Of a stretch of DNA of 10,153 nt, positions 1 through 7,500 are shown piece after piece. The stretch covers positions 1 to 10,153 of the forward strand of contig JAGEMR010000293.1 in NCBI GenBank assembly GCA_021030915.1, written 5' to 3'. The notes under the pieces are model-generated. The model did not search any database. It had not been told where the DNA came from and was given only the letters and a program-made list of their open reading frames with translations. This DNA comes from Astrothelium macrocarpum. Lineage: Eukaryota; Ascomycota; Dothideomycetes; Trypetheliales; Trypetheliaceae. Numbering within the stretch: position 1 is the first letter of the stretch; the number at the start of each line of letters is the position of its first letter. Position numbers and translations under genes: made by a program.

Positions 1-77
1 ATTAGATTTTATATAAATAAAATTAGATTTTATATAAATAAAATTAGATTTTATATAAATAAAATTAGATTTTATAT
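1..77. repeat. 21-bp AT-rich tandem repeat, about 3.7 copies
   Basis: Copies of attagattttatataaataaa begin at positions 1, 22, 43 and 64 with an exact 21-bp period. The fourth copy breaks off after about 14 bases. The first three copies are identical, which is notable in a region where everything else is heavily mutated. The array touches the left edge, so its true length is unknown. It contains almost no C, so C-to-T mutation could not have diversified it. I assign no function. Confidence 0.95.
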
Positions 78-1370
78 CAAAGAATTTTTTATATATATGA
101 ATAAAATATCTATTATTAAAAAGATTTTATTTAAACGTATTTTATGATCTTATATTTCAAATATTATATAATAAAATAATTCTAAAAAAATATAAATTAT
201 ATAAAATTGATTCTATTTATATATATTAAAAATATTAAATAATAAAATTTCGAAATAAAATTTTATATATTTATTGATATTAATTTTATATTTTAAAATT
301 ATATTAAAAAAAAAGAATCAGAAATTCCATTTTATATGATTATTTAATAAAATCATTTTTTTAATTATTCATTTAAATTCGATCAAATAAAATAATAAAT
401 TATAATTATGAATAATGATATTATAAAATTTTTCAAAAATTCCAAATATATGAAATTAATCTATTTTCTTTTTTATTTATTTTTTATTTCTTATTTAAAT
501 TTTTATTTTTTTTTTAATTATATAATTCAAATATTATTAAATTAAAAAAATTTTTGAATAAAAAATTTTATATAATAAAATTGATAATATATTTTTAATA
601 ATAAATTCTTTATTTTTATTAATTCCAATTAATATTTTATTCTTTTAAATATTTATTTATTATAAAATAAAAAATATTATTTATATTTAAATTATTTATG
701 ATCAGAATATCAAATTTTTATACGATTTTATATTTTTAAAATATCAGAAAAATGAATTTTTATTAATTCTTTTTTGAATATTCAATTATTATATAAAAAA
801 TAAAAAAAATATTCTAAAATTTCATTTTATTATTCATATAATAAATAAAAATTATAAAAAAAAAAGATTATTCAATGAAATTTAGATATTAATTAAAAAA
901 TAGATATTTATAAATATAAATTAAAAACTCTTTTATATAATATTTTATTGATAATCGTATTATTTTTAAATAAAAAAAATAAAATTTTTATTATTTAAAC
1001 GAATTATTAAAATTAATATAAAATTCTGATTATTTGAATAATTAAAATAAAAGATTTTTTATAATAATCAGATTAATCAATATATTTTTGAAAATATTTT
1101 TATTAAAAATTCTTTTTAATATCAAAATTTTAAATTTATTCATTTTATATATATTATTCATAATCTTTTTATATAATTATATAAATTGAATATATAAAAT
1201 TTCTTTTATATAAAAAATACGAATTTTATTAATAATATTATATATCATAATATAATATCGAAAATTCATATTAATATTTGATATATATGAATAATTCTTT
1301 TGATTATAATAAAAAAATAATCATCTATTTTATTTAATTAATTCATTTTTATATAAATCGCGAATATATT
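78..1370. other. Extremely AT-rich flank, no recognisable gene
   Basis: This 1.3 kb consists of A/T runs with scattered C and G, most of the C in TpC and most of the G in GpA, the same residual pattern as in the decayed retrotransposon to its right. I could not match any stretch to the pol domains, LTR or polypurine tract seen elsewhere in the window, and I found no long open frame or RNA gene. It is probably older mutated repeat DNA into which element A inserted. The five bases before the LTR (1366-1370) read atatt; the matching target-site copy would lie outside the window. Confidence 0.6.
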
Positions 1371-1416
1371 TGTTATGACCACTGAGGGGACCGTGTGCAC
1401 ACCTGTGTACCACAAA

Positions 1417-1542
1417 CCTCTGGCTCAGAAGGCTCACGCTATGAGCCAGAAGAACCAGCCTCTGGCTCAGAAGGCTCACGTTATAAGTCAGGAGAGCCAG
1501 CCTCTGATTCAGAAGGCTCATATTATGAGTCAGGAAATATTA
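1417..1542 (+). repeat. Three 42-bp tandem repeats in U3 of the LTR
   Basis: Units begin at 1417, 1459 and 1501, each starting CCTCTG, with an exact 42-bp period. Differences between units are mostly C/T or G/A and accumulate from left to right; the third unit is most changed. Each unit holds an inverted repeat: CTGGCTCA at 1420-1427 pairs perfectly with TGAGCCAG at 1442-1449, with imperfect versions in units two and three. As 42 is divisible by 3, short open frames with 14-residue repeats appear on both strands, but these are by-products. Tandem repeats just upstream of an LTR TATA box are usually transcriptional enhancers; that role is inferred. Unit three contains TGAGTCA (1526-1532), which equals the bZIP (Gcn4/AP-1) consensus. 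Confidence 0.92.
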
Positions 1543-1546
1543 CAAA

Positions 1547-1554
1547 TATATAAG
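1547..1554 (+). promoter_or_regulatory. Probable TATA box of element A's LTR
   Basis: TATATAAG lies just downstream of the 42-bp repeats and at the point where homology to element B's LTR resumes. B has the aligned sequence TATATAG followed by a similar AAACG (A: AACG), although the surrounding U3 differs. Conservation of this block between otherwise different U3 regions supports a core promoter. In such AT-rich DNA the match alone would mean little. Confidence 0.6.
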
Positions 1555-1746
1555 AACGTAATACGATTATTATGATCTTATTGTATTCAAAATCATTTTC
1601 TAAATTAATCTTTAATAATATTTTTAATAGAATTTTGAATTATCAAATTATATTATTTTTTATTAATTTAATTTTTTATTGATTCATTTTAAAAATCATT
1701 TTGATTTTAAATAAATTTGATTTTAAAAATATTTAAAATTATAATA

Positions 1747-4279
1747 TATTGAATATTTTTAAAATAAATTAATAAAAATAATTGTAAAATAATGATAATT
1801 TATTTTAAATTAAAAAAAATCAAAAAATCCGATAATTTTTATAAAAATCATTTTAAAATGAAAGATTAATTCAATATTATTTAATTATATTTTATGTTTG
1901 AAAATATTATGATAAATAATCAATCTTTTTTTATAATTATATTTATAAAAAGAAGAATATTTTATTGGATCCGATCACGTTTTATTAATTATATAATAAA
2001 AATTAGAAATCAAATGATCAATAATATATTTTAAAATTTTGATATATTTAAAAAAGAAATTATTAAAATATTTAAAATATTCAATCAATAAATAATAATT
2101 AAATAAATAATTCTAAATATTAAATAAAAGATTTTAATAATAGATTATATAATCAGATTTTAGAAATATATTTAATAAATTGAATGAAATGATGAAATAT
2201 TCCGTTTTATATTTTATAAAAGATTTAAAAATAATATTAAAAATGAATTAATATATTATATAAATATCATAGATATTCTATTATAATTAATGAAAATAAT
2301 AATTGAATTAAATAATAAATTATATATAAAAATTCTAAAAAAAAGAAAAAATCGAAAATTAATCTTTAAATAAAAAAATTTATAAATTCAGAATAATGAT
2401 TATAATAATCTGATAAATTTTAATTTTATTAAAAAAGAAAAAAAAAAGAATAATATTTATTCAAAAAAAGGATTTAAAAATAAAAAATATTATTTTTATA
2501 AAAAAAAGAGATATTTTATAAAAAACTATTGATTTAAATTCAATATAATATAATAAAAGATTGTAATTATAAAAAAGAAAATTAATATGATTTTAATTGA
2601 TTATTCAGATAAAAAAATTTTGATCGAAGAAATTATTTAAAAAATATTTGATAAAAAAATAAATGATAATTTAATTAATAGAATAATGATAAAAAAAATA
2701 ATCTATTTCTGATATCAAAAAATTTATAAATAATTTATAAAAGAATATAAAAATATATTATATAAATAAATTAATAAATGAATCGAATTATATGAAAATA
2801 ATTAATAATTAAATTCATATTTTAATAATATATCAGAAAAATATTAAAATAATTTAATCATGAAAATCATTTTATAATTAAATTATATATAATTTTTAAT
2901 TATTTAATATATATTATTATAATATAAATTTTTAAAGAATAATTTGGGATTTTAATAGAATTATTATCAGAAAATTTTGAAATGTAAAAAAATATTTTAT
3001 TTAATATAATTAATCCGAATTATAAATGATTAATTTTATCAAAAAAATATCAAAATCAAAAATATCAATTATCAGAATATTGGAAATATTAAAAAATAAA
3101 AAAAAATATTTAATAAAATAATATCATTGATATATAAAATTCACGATATTCTGAATATTAGAAAATATAATAATAATAATATTATAATAAAAAGTATAAA
3201 AAATATACATATGACCAATAATAAAAGGATATATTTATAGACGAAAAAATAAAAAAAAATCATATCCATAAATATATTATTATTTAAAAAAAATATAAAA
3301 TATTTTTAAATAGATTTATCAATATAATCTATTTATGATTATTAAATTAAAAATTATTTTCAAAAATAATTAATTTTAAATAAAAAATATTCAGATTATA
3401 AAAAAATATATTATTATTAATATAAAAATAAAAATTATAAAATTTATATAATAAAAAAATTAGAATAATATGAATAATAATTTTAAAAAAATTATAATTT
3501 TATTAATTATTTTATTCATTAAAAATAAAAAGGGAAATATATATTAATTAATAAACGGTTTTATAAAAATAGAAAAAATTATTCATATTATAATAATTAT
3601 AAAATAATATAATATCCGTTTATATTTATTAAATAAATTATGATAAAAATATATTTATTATAGAAAAAAGATTTAAATTTTATATATAAAATACGTATAT
3701 AAATTTAAATATCATTCAAATATCCAATCATTTATTATATATTATGATAATATTAAAAAAAAAAAAAATATTAAAATATTAATCAATTTAAAAATAAATA
3801 GGAATTTTATATTTAAAATATTTTAAAATTTATTAAATTTATCAATCAAATCAAAAAATTGAAAATATATAATACGTGTAATAATAGAAGAAAAAATGCC
3901 AGAAATTGGCGAAATTTTAGAAAAAATTCAATTAATATTCATAATTATTGTAGAATATATTAAAAAAATCATATTCGATATCATTATTATAATCAGATAT
4001 AATATTATATTAAAATTATTTTAATTATCATAATATAATCCAATAATTAATTAAAAAAATGAAATATTAAAAATAAATGAATATAATTATGAAATTATAT
4101 TAAAATTTTCGTATTCTGATATAATGAAAAATAAAATAAATAATTATTTTATATAAATTATTTCGAAAAATGAAATTTTTATTAAAAGAATTTTGAATAT
4201 AATAAATATTCTGATAAAATAAAAAAATCAAAAGATTAATAATTTAAAAATAATTCTAATTATTTCTGAAATTTTTTTA
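1747..4279 (+). pseudogene. Gag and protease region of element A, too decayed to read
   Basis: By position between the 5' LTR and reverse transcriptase, this 2.5 kb should encode Gag (capsid and nucleocapsid) and the aspartic protease. The + strand is A-rich, as expected for the sense strand of such an element, especially 2340-2760. No start codon, capsid motif or protease D-[TS]-G active site can be recognised. The best landmark is an Asn/Arg-rich stretch followed by a possible zinc knuckle at 3877-3996. From there to the RT linker only about 0.3 kb remains for a protease, which is tight, so part may be deleted or the knuckle call may be wrong. Element B's matching part is outside the window. 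Confidence 0.55.
3877..3996 (+). other. Candidate Gag nucleocapsid remnant: Asn/Arg-rich stretch and zinc knuckle
   Basis: One frame read from 3877 starts CNNRRKNARNWRNFRKN and reaches YCRIY with its Cys codon TGT at 3949-3951. It continues, after one stop, as KNHIRYHYYNQ to 3996. If the Tyr codons TAT at 3958-3960 and 3985-3987 were once TGT (one G-to-A change each), the spacing is C-x2-C-x3-H-x4-C, close to but not exactly the classical C-x2-C-x4-H-x4-C knuckle. Basic Asn/Arg-rich sequence before a knuckle is common in Gag nucleocapsid. The call depends on assumed changes and on position, so it is tentative. Confidence 0.35.
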
Positions 4280-5650
4280 AAATATAAAAAATGGATATAT
4301 TTTTTAAAAAAAGAATTAGATATTAATATATTATTTAAATATCAATCGTAAAATTATAAAATAAAATTTTTTATAAAAAAATAATTTATATTTAAATTCA
4401 TTTATATATTATCCAATAAAAAATTTGAAATATTAAAAGAATATTTAAATAAAATTTAAAAAAAGATTTTATCAGAAAATCGGAATTATTTATAAAATAT
4501 CCGATTTTTTTTATATTAAAAAAAAATAGAAATTTATGATTTTATATAAATTATCAATAATTCAATAAAATAATAATCAAAAATTGATATTCATTATTCA
4601 ATATTATAAAATTATAAAATAGATTTTCGGATATATAATAATTTATCAAATTGGATCTATTAAAAATTTATAATTTTATATAAATAAAAGAAAATGAAAA
4701 ATAAAAAATAATATTTCAAATAAAATATAGATATTTTAAATATTTTATTATATTATTCGGATTTATGAATATATTAATTAATTATTAAATATTCGTTAAT
4801 AATATATTATGATCATATTTTGATAAATTCGTAATAATATATTTAGACGATATTTTTATTTATTCAAAAATCAAAAAAGAATATATATAATATATATGAT
4901 AAATATTTGAAAAATTCGATAAACAAAATTTATGATTGAAATTATTGAAATATGAGTTCTAAATCAAAAAAATAAATTTTTTAAATTGTATCATTAGAAT
5001 AAGAATTATATGAATTAATTCAGATAAAATAAAATCAATTAAAGATTGGCCAGAATCAAAAAATATAAAAAACGTTCAATTTTTTTTGAAATTTATCAAT
5101 TATAATAAAAAATTCATTGATGAATATTCTTTTAAAATATAATTTCTAATAAAATTAATAAAAAATAAAAAGATATTTATTTTTAGAAAAAATGAAAAGA
5201 AGATATTTAAAATATTCAAAAAAAATTATTTATAAAATTTTATATTAAAAATTATCGAATTATCAGAATTAATATAAATTGAAATTAATATATCCGATTT
5301 GACGATAAAAATATATTTATATTAATAAATATGAAATAAAAAATGATATCCAATAAAATATTATTCAAAAAAATTTTTAAAATCAGAATAAAATTATGAT
5401 ATTCATGATAAAAATTTTTTTATCATAATTATTATATTATAATATTAGAAAATATATATTGAAAAATCATCATTTTTAGAAATTTTTATAAATTATAAAA
5501 ATTTCATTTATTTCATGACGATAAAATAATTAAATTAATAATAAATCAGATAATCAGAATTTTTAAAATAATATAAATTTATTATTAAATATATATTAAA
5601 AAAAAATAATTCTAAAATCGATATTCTAAATTGAAGGCCGGATTATATGA
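4280..5650 (+). pseudogene. Reverse transcriptase and RNase H of element A (pol pseudogene)
   Basis: These domains copied the element's RNA into DNA inside a cytoplasmic particle. A linker (ELDINILFKYQS, from 4313) leads to the pre-RT segment. After a one-base slip near 4455, a single frame runs from 4465 to 5649, interrupted only by mutational stops. RT landmarks: DFIRKS (4465), a degraded VDYR block, KLDL at 4648-4659 with the first catalytic Asp at 4654-4656, FGFMN at 4756-4770, and YLDDIFIYS at 4840-4866 with both catalytic Asp codons intact. The connection segment follows (NSDKIKSIKDWPES from 5017), then RNase H. Its first catalytic Asp has become Asn (aat, 5287-5289) while element B keeps Asp. 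The RNase H end is recognisable from YPIKYYSKKF (5347) and closes with RPDYM at 5635-5649. Ty3/Gypsy identity is firm; the gene cannot be functional. Confidence 0.94.
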
Positions 5651-6543
5651 TAAAAAAAATCAAAAATCAAATGATTTTTTAAATAAATCAAAACGATATA
5701 TTATCAGAGAATTATAAAAAAAATTAATATAATTCTAATCATTTTTAAATAAAATCAATAAATAGAATAGAAAATTATAATTTTATATAAAAAAATCAAA
5801 GAAATTATTAAAAAATATTATAATGAATTATTTTATGAATATTCAGAAATTGCGTAAATCATCAGAAATATCTAACAAAATTGTCATTTTAAAAGAATGA
5901 AAGAATATATCCAAAATTATATTATTAAATATGAATCGTACCAAAAAAATAAATATAATATATAAATAAAAAAAAAAAATAATTATATCAATAAAATTAT
6001 TATATGAATTATTTAAATAAATCATTATAGATTTTATTATAAATTTATTAAAATCAGAAGATTTAATGATAGAATTAAAATATGATATAATTATAATTAT
6101 TATAAATAAATTAATAAAATATATCATCATTAAATAATTTAAAAAAATATATAAAATAATTCATATAATCGAATTATTATTCCAAAAATTAATCAAATAT
6201 TTTAGAATTCCGATAAACATCATATCTAATAAAAATTAAAAATTTATATCAATTTATTAGAAAATAATTCTAAATAAATTCGGAATTAAATTGAAAATAT
6301 TTATGATATATCATAAAAAAATAGATAATCAGATAAAATATATGAATCAGATATTGGAATAATATTTGAAATATTATACGAGTAATCAATAAAATAATTG
6401 GATATTTTTATTATTTATAATATAATTAATATTAAATTAAAAAATATCATTAATTATATAAAAGATATTAATAAAATATATTTTAAATTAAAATAATAAA
6501 AATTAAATTAAATAAAATACAAAAATATTTTCAGATCAAATAT
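5651..6543 (+). pseudogene. Integrase of element A, truncated at 6543 by element B
   Basis: The integrase inserted element cDNA into the chromosome. The N-terminal HHCC zinc-binding region is read from 5837 (EYSEIA, the degraded GHPGIA-type block), followed by CHFKRMKEYIQNYI and YESYQKN, where both zinc-binding Cys have become Tyr. The catalytic core follows in the third frame. The first Asp is in IDFI (codon 6030-6032), then KYDIIIIIINKLIKY from 6078. A degraded SDK block carries the second Asp. DNQIKYMNQILE (6324-6359) is the DGQTER-type motif with the catalytic Glu changed to Lys (aaa, 6336-6338). NNWIFLLF follows. Reading stops at 6543 in the region just after the core, where B's LTR begins. 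Small indels separate the blocks into different frames. Element B retains the catalytic Glu, so this loss is specific to A. Confidence 0.93.
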
Positions 6544-6736
6544 TGTTATGATCCTAGGTATCCTTGGGGTCAAGTCTACTCGGGATCAAGGTGGCTTCTG
6601 AAGTGAGTCGGTAAAGGACTGAACTAGCAAAAAATAATGTGATTTGGTAATTCAAAATTCTATTAAAGACGTTTATCAAAGACTAATTTAGAAAATGGCT
6701 TTGAATATAACGAAGTCATCTGATTTTGTTGCGTTT

Positions 6737-6747
6737 CTATATATTTA
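6737..6747 (-). promoter_or_regulatory. Probable TATA box of element B's LTR
   Basis: On the minus strand this reads TAAATATATAG followed by AAACGC. It aligns with the TATATAAG block of element A's LTR and lies just downstream of the 29-bp repeats. A transcript started here would run leftwards, out of the LTR and antisense to element A's integrase and RT. Confidence 0.55.
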
Positions 6748-6764
6748 ATCTGCTCATTCCAGAA

Positions 6765-6822
6765 TAAGTGAAATTCATTTCTTCATTAATGAGTTGGTGA
6801 ATCTTACTTCCTCACTGATGGG
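6765..6822 (-). repeat. Two 29-bp tandem repeats in U3 of element B's LTR
   Basis: Positions 6765-6793 and 6794-6822 form two adjacent 29-bp units (read on the minus strand, CCCATCAGTGAGG... and CTCATTAATGAAG...). Most of the differences between them are transitions. They lie upstream of the TATA box in the minus-strand direction, the same place as the unrelated 42-bp repeats of element A. An enhancer role is inferred from this position. Confidence 0.75.
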
Positions 6823-6902
6823 CTGGTGAGTTGATGCCTACAGCCCATTCCTGTAATTGGTGGATACCGCAGTGTGACCCCTCGGACATAGTGGTCGTAA
6901 TA

Positions 6903-6918
6903 TTACTCCTCCCTTTCT
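6903..6918 (-). promoter_or_regulatory. Polypurine tract of element B
   Basis: On the minus strand AGAAAGGGAGGAGTAA abuts the U3 end of the LTR. A purine run at this spot primes plus-strand DNA synthesis in LTR retrotransposons. It proves that the LTR is a 3' LTR of an element extending to the right. Element A has no such tract before 6543, which supports A being cut rather than complete. Confidence 0.88.
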
Positions 6919-7498
6919 GATACGTGATTTCACGTATTTATAAATTCCGAATTTTCCGTGAATTTTTTTTAACGATATCTTTCCGTTCTTCTTCCGACCG
7001 CCTTTATCTTATATACGAAATTTCTAATTTTGATTTTCCGATTTCTATTATTTATGATTATTATTTTTTCTATGGTTTTATTTATATCGTTATAAAATTT
7101 CATTTGAAATATTCTGAATACATGAAAAATGGTAAAAAATATATGAATCTTTTTTGAATTTTATTGAATAAGATTCATGATGAATATCGGAAATATATTA
7201 AAAAAGACGAAAAAAAATTAATATAAATATTAATTCGTTTATTTTAAAATAAGAAAATATTCCGTCAAACTGAAAATTATATAAAAAAGAAAATAGAATA
7301 TGAATTTGATTTATTGAAAAATATCAATGATGAGAATTATTTTATAATAATAGCGATTATTAATTTATCATTCTTGATCTGGAATTCGTTTATTCAGATT
7401 GAGGATGTCTTATTTGATGGTCCCGTAATTATCATAATGGGGGTTCTTTGATACGTCTATTTCGAAAAAGAAGGCTGATTTGGTCCCTGATAATACAT
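6919..7498 (-). other. 3' tail of element B between chromodomain and polypurine tract
   Basis: About 0.6 kb with no recognisable domain. Reading on from the chromodomain helix, the minus frame stays fairly open through YYQGPNQPSFSK until a few stops, so pol may have had a short tail here. Near the polypurine tract the minus strand reads as a short basic stretch (KIKIRNFVYKIKAVGRR, around 6985-7040), of unknown meaning. The stretch 7180-7340 is A-rich on the + strand, opposite to its surroundings. A GC-richer island lies at 7381-7500. Element A's matching part is outside the window, so no comparison is possible. Confidence 0.5.
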
Positions 7499-7500
7499 CC
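7403..7500. repeat. GC-richer 98-bp segment with imperfect inverted ends
   Basis: GGATGTCTTAT at 7403-7413 and ATAATACATCC at 7490-7500 are inverted copies matching at 10 of 11 positions. Inside, GGTCCC occurs twice, at 7419-7424 and 7482-7487. GC content is visibly higher than in the neighbouring DNA. It sits immediately after the chromodomain helix. It could be a hairpin-forming 3' end signal of the element, a tiny inverted-repeat insertion, or chance. I saw no target-site duplication. Confidence 0.4.

Larger units (their letters stand above)
1371..1746 (+). repeat. 5' LTR of element A
   Basis: It starts TGTTATGACC and ends ataata, which corresponds to ataaca in element B's LTR after one C-to-T change. 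The last 85 bp (1662-1746) align without gaps to 6544-6628 read on the minus strand; all 36 differences are C-to-T or G-to-A. Homology extends left through the TATA box near 1547 with a few small indels. The first 13 bases also match B's LTR start apart from transitions. The middle of U3 differs and holds a 42-bp tandem repeat. The left part (1371 to about 1541) still has normal GC content while the rest is fully AT-converted. A primer-binding site should begin near 1747, but decay hides it. Confidence 0.9.
1371..6543 (+). mobile_element. Element A: decayed Ty3/Gypsy chromovirus, 5' part, split by element B
   Basis: A non-functional LTR retrotransposon on the + strand: 5' LTR, gag/protease remnant, RT, RNase H and integrase in the order typical of Ty3/Gypsy. 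The order of RT before integrase excludes Copia. Frames are broken by many in-frame stops, mostly former Trp, Gln and Arg codons turned to TAA/TAG/TGA, and by a few small indels. The element ends at 6543, where the LTR of element B begins. The missing 3' part (integrase C-terminus, chromodomain, polypurine tract and 3' LTR) is seen in element B and should continue beyond the right edge. It is more decayed than B wherever the two can be compared. The chromovirus label for A is inferred from its near identity to B. Confidence 0.93.
6544..6902 (-). repeat. 3' LTR of element B, largely unmutated
   Basis: On the minus strand the LTR runs from 6902 (TATTACGACC, formerly TG at the first two bases) to 6544 (GATCATAACA), 359 bp. 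A polypurine tract lies directly outside its U3 end, which identifies it as the 3' LTR of the minus-strand element and sets its orientation. It matches element A's LTR at the first 13 bases and from the TATA box to the end. Its GC content is normal, in sharp contrast to the DNA on both sides. The U3 middle contains its own 29-bp repeat, unlike the 42-bp repeat in A. The left flank, 6539-6543 (aatat), should be one copy of the target-site duplication. Confidence 0.93.

Noticed and set aside
1375..1575. Open frame of 66 codons with 14-residue repeats on the + strand, and a 63-codon one on the opposite strand at 1330-1521
   Set aside because: Both arise because the LTR's 42-bp repeat length is divisible by three and this stretch escaped mutation. 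The segment is U3 of an LTR, upstream of its TATA box.
4476..4508. 9-bp inverted repeat aaaatcgga / tccgatttt
   Set aside because: It lies within the RT fingers coding region and is likely chance in two-letter DNA.
5407..5428. Near-perfect palindrome atgataaaaa...tttttatcat, possible terminator or hairpin
   Set aside because: It falls inside the RNase H coding frame (HDK block) and is what AT-conversion of that coding sequence gives. There is no sign of function.
5843..6130. 95-codon open frame on the minus strand, and its look-alike at 8417-8641 on the + strand
   Set aside because: Their proteins resemble each other only because both are antisense to the same integrase region in the two inverted copies. 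The integrase reading on the opposite strand explains the DNA.
1371..6902. A complete single element with LTRs at 1371-1746 and 6544-6902
   Set aside because: The two LTRs are in opposite orientation, and the polypurine tract lies to the right of the second one, so they belong to different elements.
6924..7157. 77-codon open frame on the + strand
   Set aside because: It lies antisense in element B's 3' tail and includes part of the polypurine tract neighbourhood. It has no recognisable domain and a composition expected from pyrimidine-rich sequence.
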